Shown here: piece after piece, positions 1 to 11,754 of the stretch | How positions within the stretch are numbered: position 1 is the stretch's first letter | How the letters are laid out: each line of letters begins with the position of its first letter | Source of the DNA: Arenicola marina | Lineage: Eukaryota > Annelida > Polychaeta > Arenicolidae | Length of the DNA: 64,000 nt | Direction: 5' to 3' | Assembly: GCA_964019135.1 (NCBI GenBank) | Contig: OZ025260.1 | Coordinates: 24,484,254 to 24,548,253, forward strand | The notes under the pieces: generated by a model | What the model was told of the DNA's origin: nothing | Database searches by the model: none | The model's input: only the letters and a program-made list of their open reading frames with translations | Program-made: the position numbers and the translations under genes

Positions 1-1219
1 GGTGCGCAAGTTCAGTTCCGCTGAGTATTATGGCGACCCGGGAGAGTTGGGAAAGGTGGTAGCCGGGATGTCTCGTATGGATGCCGCGTTGCTGTCCCAG
101 GGTGAGGCGCTCAACCACTTTACGAGGATGTCGGACAAGATGGGCGATCTCCACTTCATGATGTACAGTCGGCTTCTGCCCCTGATGGAGTCTCTGCGAG
201 CCTACCGCCAACACCGGATGACCAAGCTGGAGCTGTCCGAGGTGCTCCTCGCGGTGGCCACGCAGAACCTAGTGGCCGACTTCAGCTATATGGTCATCGA
301 ATACATCGACCTACAGGATGACTTCATCCAGAACGCAATCCGGGCACGCGACCGCTTCAAGGAGAGCCACGCGATCATCGGGAGCCTCCTACTCCCGATC
401 CAGAACTTCACCACGGTCTTTGCCGGTGACTTCTGGAAGAAGATCGTCCTGGCCAGCGATAACGAGAGCCTGAGCTCTTTCGCACAGAGCGCCATGTCGC
501 ACAGGTCCAGTCCTGTCGACTACGACACCCTCTTCGACCTCCTTTTTGACCCCTACATCAGGTACCCGATGGAGAAGAGATTGATGACGTCACACGTTCA
601 CGATCTATTTGTGAAGCAGTTTAGGCTGATTCAAATGGAGTTGTACAACTTTCGCACGGAGGCTATGATGGACAGCAAATTCTTTGTGTGAGTACCACGG
701 AAAGGTATTCAGTCACCATAGACAGTCTTTTCACGCGCAGCGCGCTTTCTTCTTCGCAGCATCTTGCTCTTGTCTTAGATGGTGACATTGAAGTGTTCAT
801 GTCGAGCATAGTCTTTATATCAGATATACCATATTACATAAAAAAAAACACGCGAACTACGTAATTCATCGATTTAGAATCGCTCTTCCCCCTGATACAT
901 TTAGTTTGATCAATATCCGATGATAATCCGTTATTAGAATTTTGCACCTGCATGTTGATGTTGCAGAGATAACTTCATCCAGGTGGACGTGTTCTATAAG
1001 GAACTGAGCTACGAGCGCGTTCGCCAGCGGCCGGCCTTCGAGCTGCTGAGCCTGTTGAGCGAGGTGGGCGGCTTTCTGGGACTCCTGCTCGGAGCCAGCA
1101 TCCTCACCATCTGTGAGCTTCTCGACTACCTGGCGCTGGCACTGGCACGACGCATGCGCAACCGGAAATGGGTGGATCCGCATGGGCCTGATATTATCTC
1201 TGTCAAACCGTGTGCCTGA
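1..1219 (+). CDS. Partial DEG/ENaC channel gene, 3' end (second copy of gene C exons 10-11)
   Basis: Two exons are visible: 1-687, whose reading frame is open from base 2 and ends at a donor GT|GTGAGT, and 967-1219, which follows ttgcag and ends in TGA. The first exon encodes the C-terminal part of the large extracellular insert seen in gene C. The second encodes the pre-TM2 segment (FYKELSYERV), TM2 with the GGFLGLLLGAS pore motif, and a short cytosolic tail. The sequence matches 55465-56683 almost base for base at a constant offset of 55464. It is therefore either a very recent duplicate or the same locus assembled twice. The 5' part of the gene lies outside the window. The coding assignment is firm; whether this is a separate gene is not. 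Confidence 0.85.
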
Positions 1220-1236
1220 TGCCGGTGATGGTTGGT

Positions 1237-1585
1237 GACGGATTGTTTGCAAGGCGTACCCACTAAAGGGCTGGAGGCCTATCTGAGGGACGCCTATCTG
1301 TGAAGGCCTCTCGAGGGACACTTATCTAAAAACCTTGGGACGCCTAATTGGGTCACTTATCTGAGATCGCCTACCTGGGGAGAATCATCTGAGTAGACCT
1401 ATCTGAGGATGCATGTCCGCGGGCTTCTATTTAAGAACACCTATATGGGGTCGTCGGCGTACCCCCTTCTGACAGCGCATGTCTAAAGACGCGTATATTT
1501 TGACGCCTGTCTCGAGTTTCCTATCTAGGACACCTTTCTGGGGATTCCAATCTGGGACGCCTTCTGGGGACATCTATGTGGCGAA
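1237..1585 (+). repeat. Degenerate minisatellite, roughly 15-base GACGCCTATCTGNGG unit
   Basis: Diverged tandem copies of a unit like GGGACGCCTATCTG follow directly on the end of the coding exon. A younger, cleaner block of the same unit lies at 1949-2205. The corresponding positions in the second copy are 56701-57049 and 57413-57670. Confidence 0.7.
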
Positions 1586-1948
1586 TGTATCACTGAAGAT
1601 CTACGACTTTAGCTGCCATATGACGCAAAGATGCTTTCACCCAGTGCTTACGTGTTAATGATGTTTCATAATAGCAATATTTATTTAGCCTGTTATTGAC
1701 CTCAAACGGTTTAATGTAGTAAGAAAAGTCATGATTATATTTAAAGTCTCGGTGGAATGAAGGAAACTTCATGGAACATTTCAATGGTAACTGATATGTA
1801 AATGTATTTTGTATCAATGTATATGGTATATAGCATGCATTCAGGGGTTGAACTGGGTGGATCCGCATGCGCCTAAAATGATCTTTATCTAACCGTGTTT
1901 CTGATAGTGGTGACCAATTGTATGTAAGGCGTACCCACCAAGGCGCTG

Positions 1949-3850
1949 GACGCCTGTCTAAGGGACACCGAGGACGTCTATCTTAGGTTGTCTATCTGAA
2001 GAGGTCTATCTGGGGACGCCTATTTGAGAACGCCTATCTGTTATCGCATATCCGGGGACGCCTATCTGGGATCGCCAATCTGGGGATGCCTATCTGAGGG
2101 TGCCTATCTGAGGACTTCTATCTGGGATTGCATATCTGGAAACGCCTATCTGAAAACACCTGCCTGGGGACGCCTATCTGGGGACACCTATCTGGGGATG
2201 TCTATCATGGCAGGCTTGATAAAGTTACGAAGTTTAGCTCCTTCATAACGCATATGTTTTGATCTTGTGTTTGCATGTTTATGATAATACTACCTAACAA
2301 CATTTATTTAAACTTTTTGTTAGCATAATACAGCTTGTGTAGTAATTCATGCTTATATATTCAAAGTATTGTGAATTGTAGGATTGTAAGCCATTTAAAT
2401 TAACGGATATATACATGGATGCTGCAAAAGAACTGTGTATGCAATGTAACATGGTATCCATTAGCTGCCTCTGCACAAAAGACTCACAAGATATACTCAG
2501 GATACGATTGGCATCATGCATCTGACGGAAAAAGGTACAGGATTGGTAATCATGCAACTTTGAAAGAGACGGTAGTAACAAACTTTAGCATTAAGAAGAA
2601 AACATTAGAATTTTTAGATCAGGGCAAATGAAAATATGACCAAAATTTACTTGCAAATAATTTCACTGAAATTACGTAGTTTAATTAAAGGTTCATATCG
2701 TGACATAAAAGATCACAATCACACAGGATCACAATGGCGTTATATCTAAAAAAATATGGCAATAACCGCTGAAGGGCATGACGCTCGACTAGCTATATAT
2801 ATGACGTCACCGCTGTGCTTATTTATTTATTGCACAATGATACTGTGTGTTGATGCAAATCGTCAATATAATACATTGATGTCGTGATGCTGTTTAATAT
2901 GACATTCATTATTATAACAAATCGTATTTATAAAAAGTGAGAAAATAATTGTCCTGTAAATAGTGTGGCTTTGGCTCGATTGTTATTGGTCATCACTCGA
3001 TTCTATCGGTATACATATAATTATCATAACCGCGGCGCAATAGTGTATATAATATTCAATTTATGAAACACTGCATTTACACAGTCTTTTTGCTTACGGA
3101 ATCTGAATAAACACTGCATGCACAGAGTTGTGTCTTTCTTATATAACGAGTCTGAATAAACACTGCGTTGACAAACTTACCGAACCCGAATAAAAATTGC
3201 ACTGACAAAGTCTTGCCTTTCTTATACCGAATCTGATAAAAACACTGCATTCACAAAATGTTAATTAGTCTTACTCAAGTTACCAAATCTGAATAAACAC
3301 TGCTTGCACAAAGTAGGCCTACTCTTGTCTTTCTTACCGAATCTGAATAAATACCGCATTAATGGTCTTTCTTATCGAATCTGAATAAGCTTAATTAACA
3401 CTGCATTGACAAAGTTACGGAATCTGTCTTACCGAATCTGAATATAAGGAATCTGTCTTACCGAATCTGAATTTACGGAATCTGTCTTACCGAATCTGAA
3501 TATACGGAATCTGTCTTACCGTTCGAATCGGAATAAATACTGCATTTTGAATACGGAAACTGTCTTACCGTTCGAATCTGAATAAATACTGCATTTGTAG
3601 TATCTCGGTACCGGTCCGTTGCGACATAAATAGACCCAAAACAACCTGCGCCAACGGGATTATCCCTTTGGCGCATCGCGTTTGACGTTAGGCTCCGAAC
3701 GTCCTGGGAGGCGAAAGGTCGGTGGTTCGAGCCCGAGCCATGGCGGGAACCCATAAAACTTTCCGGGTCAGTTCGTGACCCTTGATCCCCGTATACAGGG
3801 GTATGTCCTTGGAGGGGTCCACGGAGGACCGGGCCGAGAGATATCACAGT
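1949..3850 (+). repeat. Left arm of a foldback-like element (copy 1)
   Basis: This is the same sequence as the left arm at 57413-59288. From outside in, it holds a GACGCCTATCTG minisatellite, about 0.85 kb of AT-rich sequence with no recognised gene, a tandem block of ACCGAATCTGAATAAACACTG units (about 3100-3595), and an LTR-like segment. The matching inverted right arm is absent here because the contig ends at the gap. Confidence 0.7.
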
Positions 3851-4094
3851 GGTGCCGTGACCAGGATAACGAACCTGGGGCTACCCTTTCAAACGGTCGC
3901 CTACTGGGCCGGGTGAAACGAAGGAGACGTAGATCTCCGCTTAGTGCGGCAAGACGCGGTCCTTGTCACTCCCCGGATACCTGTAGGAGCCGTAGGCTTG
4001 GATTCACACGCAGGGCGTGGTGGATAGACCGCGAGGGCGCGGTCCAATGGGAAAGGGTGGTATGTAGTATCTCGGTACCGGTCCGGTGCGACAT
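3596..4094 (+). mobile_element. Miniature LTR-element fossil (TRIM-like), copy 1
   Basis: A 253-base segment (3596-3848) starts TGTAGTATCTC and ends ATATCACA, so it has the TG...CA ends of an LTR. It is followed within one base by TGGTGCCGTGACC, which looks like a TGG-start primer-binding site. About 210 bases later a purine-rich stretch (ggaaagggtgg) leads into a partial second copy of the LTR start (4063-4094). No gag or pol coding is present, so this is a non-coding fossil. The LTR contains ggttcgagcccg, which resembles a tRNA T-arm. The family assignment is inference. Confidence 0.5.
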
Positions 4095-4337
4095 CAATTT
4101 TGCGACATCAAATTTGTTACTTTGGTTAAAGTCTTTGTATCATATATTGTATATTAAACGAGCAGACAGATTTTATCTGTTGCCTACCCTGTGGAGAAAT
4201 TGTGTATGAGCCCAGTCATGAAAACAATACCATTCGCTTGGTATATCCATCGTACTCCAGCGCAGCTAACTCAGCTTTTGACATGCAATAAGCAAAACGC
4301 CACCTGGCTAAATATGTTTATTGATATTAGACTGCAG

Positions 4338-4537
4338 NNNNNNNNNNNNNNNNNNNNNNNNNNNNNNNNNNNNNNNNNNNNNNNNNNNNNNNNNNNNNNN
4401 NNNNNNNNNNNNNNNNNNNNNNNNNNNNNNNNNNNNNNNNNNNNNNNNNNNNNNNNNNNNNNNNNNNNNNNNNNNNNNNNNNNNNNNNNNNNNNNNNNNN
4501 NNNNNNNNNNNNNNNNNNNNNNNNNNNNNNNNNNNNN
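4338..4537. other. Assembly gap of exactly 200 N
   Basis: The exact 200-base size suggests a placeholder rather than a measured gap. On its left is the end of the duplicated segment; on its right is a 60-base inverted repeat whose partner is at 16569-16626. The true order and distance across this point are unknown. Confidence 0.98.
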
Positions 4538-4597
4538 GTAACATAATCGATAAAGAATCAACAGGGTCCTTCAAAGGAAGTAGGCTTTCCAAAAAAT
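4538..4597 (+). repeat. Inverted repeat, left copy (partner 16569-16626)
   Basis: The reverse complement of this stretch matches 16569-16626 at about nine bases in ten, including a shared core GAAGGACCCTGTTGATTC. The left end may be cut by the gap. The two copies bracket 12 kb that holds integrase-like and HECT-like coding. They could be terminal inverted repeats of one large element or two separate copies of a small repeat. Confidence 0.65.
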
Positions 4598-4686
4598 ACG
4601 AACATTCTCTGTTCCAGGGTCTGCCCTGACAACCCTTGGACATAATACATAATATTATTAATAATTAATAATAAGTTAATAATAAG

Positions 4687-5417
4687 TTAATAATAACCAG
4701 CGATTAATCTTGGGTCGCTGTTGCTGGAGTATACGTTCAGCCAGATGAGCCGCCGTGAAAACCCATCAATGCAGACACTTATTCCAAAACCGAATGGTTT
4801 GATCTTGTCGTACCCATCTACATGCCACACGTAATGCGGTCCCCGGGCGTGATACTGGCGTCGATGGAGCCTTCGTGCTCGCCTGTAAAGCAGAACAGTT
4901 ACCAATGGCTGCTCTCTGTTGTCTTGACTGACATTAGTCAGTTAATTAATTGTAATCATCGTTTTGGTAATTAGATATGTACTACTCTGCTTCGATCGAG
5001 GACATTTGGCGGAAAATTAACTGAACAAATTCTGGTTACGTAAATGGATCTATGATATGATGAAGCGTGTATAATATACTGGTACCTACCGTAAAGCACA
5101 GCCTTCTGGGTCGAGACAAGAAAGAATCAGTCTTACATCTTCCTTACGCGCCAATAATCCGTTCTCTTCGCATTTATAAGACATCCATCGGTATCCATGT
5201 AACATCCCGATCGCCTTAACTCCTCCTCTATGAACTGGACGACTTCGCCGATGTCAGAATAATTTTTCCGGCGGTACAGGTTTAGACGTTTTAACATGCG
5301 ACGCAGGTGTCTTTGGCTTATAATAAAACCATACTGTAAGAGGCAGTAGGTCATGTCAGGTTGTCTCATACCCAGCGAATAAAGAACCTGAATCAAAATG
5401 TCCCTGTCGGGCTCCAT
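4687..5417 (-). mobile_element. Integrase-core (rve-type) fragment, transposon-derived
   Basis: Two coding pieces on the minus strand resemble the multicopy 'integrase core domain' proteins of fish and marine invertebrates. Piece one (5417 down to about 5148) has an N-terminal helix-turn-helix-like region including FIISQRHLRRMLKRLNLYRR and starts at ATG after an AT-rich flank. It ends at a GTAAGG donor-like site. Piece two (about 4882 down to 4687) follows a TTTACAG acceptor-like site and carries HVDGYDKIKPFG and CIDGFSRRLIWLNVY, the first part of the DDE catalytic core, then runs into AT-rich repeats. It is incomplete and is treated as a fossil. An IS3EU-like DNA transposon is one possible family; a retroelement-type integrase cannot be excluded. 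Confidence 0.6.
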
Positions 5418-5504
5418 TTCACGTGTTGTGTGATGTGCACGTGTTACTCCCCACGTTTGGATCGACTTAACTAAAAATTTACTTATTTCGCGACAAAGTT
5501 TGAA

Positions 5505-5700
5505 ACGATTAATTTTTTTTTGAAAAAAAAAGCTCGTTTCCTCGACAAGGTTTGGAACGAGTTTATTTGCATCAAAAAAAAACTCGTTCCGCGTCGAAGT
5601 TTGGAACGAGTTTATTTAAAAAAAAAAAAAAAATCATTCCACGTCGAAGTTTGGAACAAGTTTATCTTTTTTGAAAAAGATTTGGAACGACATCCTGGAA
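5505..5700. repeat. Hairpin satellite cluster 1 (GGAACGAGTT / AACTCGTTCC with A/T runs)
   Basis: Three to four tandem units of about 60 bases. Each contains TTGGAACGAGTTTATTT, an A or T homopolymer, and the inverted AACTCGTTCC, so each unit can fold on itself. The same family recurs at 11755-12115, 13035-13305 and 13475-13700. Confidence 0.75.
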
Positions 5701-6190
5701 ATATCATGGATACATGCCGGATACACCCCGTAAAAAATGTCACATTCAGGTTGCTCTAATGAACGATGACAGAGCATATATCGAAGGCTCAAGCACGTCA
5801 AACCAAAGAATTGAATGTTTTGGGGGGCACTTGCGAAAGCAGTGCATGGAGTATTGAATCTGTCTATTCCACGAACTGCGAGAAACCGGCCATTATCTCG
5901 GTGACTTCTTGGATAAAAACTTAACACAGTTCTGCTTCCTTGCAATTATCCAGGTGAGAAATATGCAATGCGGATGGTTAAAAAAACTACCATAACATAA
6001 CTGGATCAATCGGCCCCGGCAATCCGATAGGTATAATTATCATAGCTTCATTGATTCCCAAGACTGTTTCGCCATTGGAATTGTTAGCACAGTAATACTA
6101 TTACAGCTCTCCACACTTGCCGACATCTATCGCGTTTTACTTGTGCTATTATAGGGTTTTTAAAATACATTTTGGTTATTGACCCTTTCA

Positions 6191-6517
6191 GACGGAACTA
6201 GATGCAACATGCAGCGTCTGAATCAGCATAAAGTACGACAGAGCCGGCGAGGGCTCCCAAATGGCCGGCCAAACATCATGTGCGAAGTTCCCGTTCTCTA
6301 TGGAACTCAGTCGTACATTCAACATGTGGCAGAAGATGAAATTCATGTCAGCAAGGAAATGTGCTCTTTCCGAAGTGCGATTCCATGTGATGCTGACATG
6401 TACTACTTTTGCTGTCAAATAATGCAACAAAACGGACTGACTTATCCGTCAAATTCGGATGAAGCTGTGTATCTCTATCATGCACTTAGACCAAACGTCC
6501 GAAATCAATTAATGTGA
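6191..6517 (+). mobile_element. C-terminal region of an integrase-core protein, opposite strand
   Basis: A 109-codon open stretch follows a ccctttcag acceptor-like site and ends at TGA. The motifs HKVRQSRRGLPNGRPNIM and VPVLYGTQSYIQ, and the late segment CCQIMQQNGLTYPSN, are those I associate with the C-terminal part of the same multicopy integrase-core family. It lies on the plus strand, while the N-terminal and core pieces at 4687-5417 are on the minus strand. The two are therefore either different copies or the product of a local inversion. It is an incomplete fossil. Confidence 0.55.
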
Positions 6518-7447
6518 AAACCGACTGCTTCCACGACATTGCATGTATATATGATGGTGTTGGAGCAGTCGTCTGGTCATGCAAAACGGGGCACTAACAC
6601 TCGTATGGCATCCCTGCGCTCCGATCGCGCTTAGCTTCTTAGTTTCATTTCTTTAACACTCGCGTTGCTTCTTTTTACCTCAGATTAATCCCAGTTAATC
6701 TTGGATTTACTTGAATGTGTTGCAATTGGTTTAAAAGACAATTACACATTTTGTAGTGACAGCAACATGTATGAAATGCTGAACAAATCAGACATATTCT
6801 CGAGAGACTGGGTCTTGCCGCGCAGAAAACAAACCGATGGAGACTCGGTTGCGAGGAAGATCGTCTCAGATATATTGGTTCCAACCGAAGTTTTCCGAAA
6901 CGAGTGAGATGCTATCACAATGGGTGACTACCCGGGGAATCCAATGTAGGGTTATTCCACAGATTCGCTTACGATAAAGGCAAATAAAGTGTTCAGCCAT
7001 ATGAGAGATGGATTTCATTTATTGAGATGAAGTGAACAAACTTGATTAACATAAACATTATTAACATTTTAACTAACGACCAAAATCATATGACGCACAT
7101 CTTACACGTAATACAATTATCGGCGAATGTAAATAAACCCGAGAGTTTCAATAAACTAACCCTTCGCCTGGAAGGTATTCATAACAAGTATACGAACATT
7201 TTACTTGCGTCATCCAGTTCTAAGGAATAATTAGCGTCAGCAGGACAGTACAGCGATCAGCTTTCATAACGCACTAACTAAGCATCTCGACCATACATCT
7301 AGGTCAATGAATTGAAAGCCACATAATAAAAACAAATTACATCATTTGATGAGCCAACAAACAAACGTCACTAACAACCAAACGCCACGATGATTTCACA
7401 AATACAAAGAAAACAAGGAGCTGCAATCCAATCTGGCCGAAGCCGAC
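6518..7447. other. No gene recognised
   Basis: AT-rich sequence with only short open frames (6675-6907, 7042-7230) that show no recognisable motif. I see no RNA gene or clear repeat here. Confidence 0.5.
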
Positions 7448-9994
7448 TTAAACTATGTTCATGGCCCAGACAGACGACTTCAACACGGCACTGAAGTCAT
7501 TGCGTAATTCAACAAATGAGTCGTAGGAGTTTGGCACTTCCAGGATGCAGCCGTAAGTATGAGCAATGGGCCTCCTTGTAAACTCCGACATCGATGGCGT
7601 GAGCTTCACTGCTATGGTCTTTCCCAGTAACATGTCTGCACCTGAAGTAGACGCGAAATAGTTGCTGCTTGGTCAACACTCACTGGGCAGAAACATTTAG
7701 CATGCCGCTATTCCTTGCACTACATCGTCGACTGCCATTTCTGTTCGAGCATGGACAGATGGTCAGCAGTGGTACAATGAAAACACTGATTACACTTATC
7801 TTGCATATTGAGTGAATTATAGTTTGGCCCAAAATTTGATAATATTTCGTTCTCAAACCAATGAACGCGCCCATATGTCGACTTATCCAATCAGTGGCAT
7901 CAACTTTTGAAGAAGGCTAGGCCAACTTGTGATCGTGTTCCTGGACAATGAAACAAAAGGTCAGAACGACACTGACGTTAAATCTGCATTGCGCGTCAAC
8001 TGTGAAGGCAATATCGCCGAATAAATTAGCTATTCTGCGTCATTGCCCTGCGGTCGCATCTCATTAGTTTCAATATCGAACGAGTAATTACCGACCATTC
8101 AAATCCAAAATATATGACGTCACATAATTTTAGGTCAGCTATGGTCAAAAAGTATTAATTCTGTCAATATAAGTCACTAAAACTAAAGTTTATATCCGCG
8201 ATGTCATCATACGTCAGGTGAACTACGAGTCACGATATATTGAACAATTAAGGAAAAAGTCACGCCTCATTACGGAGAATTGATTTCCAATACACTGGCA
8301 AACTTAGTCATATGGCCACGACTTTACACATACTAATTCAATACCTAACGCCTTCTACGCGTATACTTATTGATGTAATTATACCTACCTGTGCAAAATC
8401 TAAGGAAGTCTTTCAACTGATCTGTAGCCAGTTCCTTGAGGTATTTCTTCAGGTAACCGATGATTTCCGGGTTTGCCTCTTTGTCGCACTCGATGCTGCG
8501 CCAGACTTCCTTGAAAGTCGGAATCATATCGTTCATTGCCATGAAGTTACTTGACAACAGCGGAGTCAACTGGCATATCTGCTGCCTCCAGCAGTCCGCC
8601 ACATGTGAGACACTGGATAAGTTCTGTGTGTGCAGTTTCTTGCAGGATTTTCTTGATATTCTCTTCCGTTGGTGCAAGTCGAATATTGTGGTCGCCCAGG
8701 AAATCCAGCAGTTCTTCCTGATCTACGTCTTCAAATGTGTTCAGGCAAGTTTCTACTATTTTTCGTTCACTTTCGGGCAAGTACTGCAGGAATTGAGCCA
8801 GCAAAACCTTCTCCGGTACCGTGTCGCCGTTTGCCGTAAACTCTAAAAAGCATGACGCAAGTCGAGTGGGAAAGTACTTTTCAAGGTAATAACCGATGGT
8901 TATAATTTTGGACACAGCTTCCCATCTGCTCCCATTCACAGTGTGTGACAGTGAGGGAACTTTTAACTTGTCTCCAACGGTACGCTTCATGTAAAACGTT
9001 TCCCAGTACTCGCTTAGCGCATCGCGCAGCACTCCGCCATTGTCTTCTGCTTCTTCAATATCGCCATTTGGCAATACCATTTTGACGTGAAGTTTTTGTC
9101 GCCTCATATCAAATTCTTTCTCCATGAAAAATTCTTCCAGTTCTTTTAAAACATTTCCACTATGAAGTCTGACAGTCACAACTTCATCCGCGAAAGTGGC
9201 GTCAAGCAGCGATGGATCATATCGACGTGTGATTGAGCCTTGCCAACTAGGACCTCGTCATCCTCCAAAAATTGTAAATTAGGTAACGGGTCAGCAGGAA
9301 ATATTTGGGGGTCTGTATCCCAATCACCCACGTCATCGATCACATCACTAGTAGCGCTAAGGAATTCTCGCGTTTTCTTGATTGGCTGTTTCCCAGTAGA
9401 GGGGTGTCCCTTGACCTTGTGGTGATCCGTATCTTCATCTTTGAGAGTGGTGCATATATACAACCGCAACATCTTCATTTTAGACTGTTCATACAAATGC
9501 AAAAGTGTCTGCTTCAGGTCTAATTCGGAATAGTCAAAAGTAGTCATAGTGACTTCATACAAGTCAATATTACCCTTTTCAACAGACATGCCTCCAGGAA
9601 AGAACAATCCAAGTGCCTTGCTTTTCACGTCTTCGACAGTATCACACCCCTTCATGGTGGCCTTTCTTGTACCGCCTCCATTTTTTGCTCGTACTTGCTT
9701 AACTCCGTTTTTATCTCGAATTAGCCAGCCAATTTCGATATGACGTGATGTCCTCTTGACTTGGTTTCCTGTTGGGCCTGACTGACGTTTTTCGACTCTT
9801 TTACCAGACGCTACTTTTGCTTTCAGTCTTTCCAATAAGTTTTGGGCAGATGAAGTTGATGGAGCTGGAATCTCATCGGTAGTATTTGAGAGAGATAAGG
9901 CGAACGCTGTTATTGCAACCCAGTCACCAAAGCGGGTCACGCCTAGCTGTCTGAAATCTGCTTCACTCAATTTGCATGCAACATGTTCATCAAT
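7448..9994 (-). pseudogene. HECT-like E3 ubiquitin ligase gene (G2E3-like), apparently broken
   Basis: The minus-strand coding consists of a long exon (9994 down to 8389, after a TTTCAG acceptor, ending ACAG|GTAGGT) and a terminal exon (7641 down to 7448, after CTTCAG, stop TAA). The exon junction keeps frame (FLRFCTG then ADMLLGK). In order it has a short helical start (EADFRQLGVTRFGDWVAI), a low-complexity linker, a ubiquitin-like stretch, then a HECT-type domain (NGGVLRDALSEYW; VADCWRQQI) and a C-lobe ending VWAMNIV. HECT enzymes form a thioester at a C-lobe Cys in an HTC motif; here the motif reads AHTYGC, with Tyr at that place and a Cys two residues on. The long exon needs about two frame changes to be read through, so it is probably a pseudogene or low-quality sequence. 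The 5' end was not found. It lies inside the 12-kb inverted-repeat interval. Confidence 0.7.
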
Positions 9995-10072
9995 CTGAAA
10001 CAGAAATGCAAAGCAAACGTTAGTAATGCTTTATGAAAATCAGGGACGGATCCAGAAATTTGAAAAGGCTTG

Positions 10073-10100
10073 GGGGGGGGGGGGGTGGGGGGGGGGGGGC
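10073..10100. repeat. Poly-G tract
   Basis: A nearly pure G run. Similar runs occur at 10491-10507, 12125-12136, 14371-14402, 20424-20436, 21933-21946 and 41619-41631, with C runs at 10727-10738, 11637-11649 and 25985-25995. Many sit at or beside dispersed repeats. Confidence 0.9.
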
Positions 10101-10510
10101 GCACTGAAGACTTGAGACCCGGGTGGGCTCTAAAAACGTTGCGACTGCAGTGATTATGATGGTACGCCAGTGGGTGAGTCCCAGTGTCTCAGAGCTCATT
10201 AAAGTTATGTGACATCCCAAAAATAATGGGGTATTAATTTAAATGAAATATGTCGTAGTCTCTATGCTATTTGATTTGAAGGAAACCCCTTAAATAATTA
10301 CATTGTTGTGAGATTATTTATTTCTTAGCACCCCAGACCTACAATTTCAAACATGCGTTCCAAGTGGTTGATAGCTATATTTCTTAGCACCTAGACCTAA
10401 CATTTCAGACATGCGATCTCTAAAGCGTTAAATTCTACTGGATGCGCCATTAGTAGCATCCACCCAACCGATGTTTGCCCCTAATATTGGGGGGGGGGGG
10501 GGGGGGGCTC

Positions 10511-10712
10511 GTGTTCCCAGATCACGAAGAATAAATTTCTTTATTCCCAGGTCACGATGAATTAAAAGCACAACTCTCCGCATGCAATGAAAGGGCGGAT
10601 GCATGGTACTAAATTGACGATTTCCCGGTTCCCTGTTATTCAATATTAAAATTCCCTGTTCGCAACGAATGAAAATCCTTGATCACCTATTCCCAGTTCA
10701 CGAAGAATTATG
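10511..10712 (-). repeat. Dispersed repeat E (TCGTGAACTGGGAAT family), copy 1
   Basis: The reverse complement matches 37543-37755, including TCGTGAACTGGGAAT, GATCAAGGATTTT, AATTTTAATATT and AAGAAATTTATTCTTCGTGA. A third, partial copy is at 62430-62590. Two of the copies adjoin G/C homopolymers. No coding is seen; probably a non-autonomous transposon. Confidence 0.7.
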
Positions 10713-10739
10713 TTCTTTCCCCTTGCCCCCCCCCCCCTA

Positions 10740-11750
10740 ATATGCTGGGAGCCTTAAGTGGCCCTTATGACAGTTTCAACCCACTATGTGTGCTGCGAAA
10801 AGACTGCACGAATGTCAATGTATATTTCCATCATAATGATTCTCCGCTGACCATTCAGTTGAGCAAGATATATATATGGACTATCCAACTACCTTTTCTT
10901 GTGTCCATTTTCTTATCACTTCTTCTGAAATTCCTCTTTTTCGCAAAAACAATTCCATGATCGCGATATCTTTTACACCTGCAAAGACATTGTTCACTAT
11001 TACGATGCATTACGATCACAGCCACACATAAACTAATCCACGATAATTCAAGTTGTGAGATGCATGCACACCACAGCACAGGAAATCTGTGTCTGCTACG
11101 AAGTAAGCGACTGGATCTCGTACTATGACAGCTGTCTCTACAATGTTTAAGATATATAGGCCTATTCACACATTATACATATAACTTAACATATAAGTAA
11201 AATCATTCCATGATGCCTGTAAGTCTTATCAGCAAAGTTTCTGAGAAACCAGAGAATGTGGCCAGCATGCATTGCGTTTTGTCGGTTTTAACAACAGTGA
11301 CCAGCGTCTAAAGTTTTATTAGGATGCATGCACCAACAATTTTACTTGCTGCTCCAAAAATATAAAATCACCGGTTTCAATTCTTATATAGGCTCCTTAC
11401 TAGCCCCAAACATATGGCGCTGTTGCCGAGAACAATTTAATATATTGTAGAAAAAAAAGCTACATGATACGTCCTTACCATGTTACTTGCTGGCGGCTCC
11501 CAGCTCTTCCCGCTTTGACCTGGATCGCTGTGCAGACACTCTCCCATTGTTTTGGCGACAATCGGGCTGACTTGGAAGGTAGCCAAGACTGCACGTGTCC
11601 AGCTTAGTAGCTGCTTGACAACCGCATTTGCCGCCACCCCCCCCCCCCTGAAGTTGGGGGGCGGAGTCACTACGTTCCTTACTGCGTGTACATGTGTGTA
11701 CCTACCTACATTCTTCAGTCGCTTCCCATCCTCGCGCCAAAGCTCAGACA
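10740..11750. other. No gene recognised
   Basis: Short open frames only (10679-10960, 10855-11169, 11437-11751), none with recognisable motifs. A C-run and the matching G-run near 11640-11660 can pair locally. Confidence 0.45.
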
Positions 11751-11754
11751 AAAA

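Larger units (their letters stand above)
1..4337 (+). repeat. Near-identical duplicate of 55465-59775
   Basis: Offset 55464 holds from base 1 through about 2.6 kb, for both exons and introns. After the tandem-repeat zone (about 3.4-3.75 kb) the offset becomes 55438. The copy ends at the base before the run of Ns. Only scattered substitutions are visible outside the tandem repeats (for example near 913, 1553 and 3659). Such identity through introns and repeats suggests an allelic (haplotig) duplicate in the assembly or a very young segmental duplication. Confidence 0.9.

Noticed and set aside
4191-4643. Open frames across the N run
   Set aside because: The reading frames are created by the gap.
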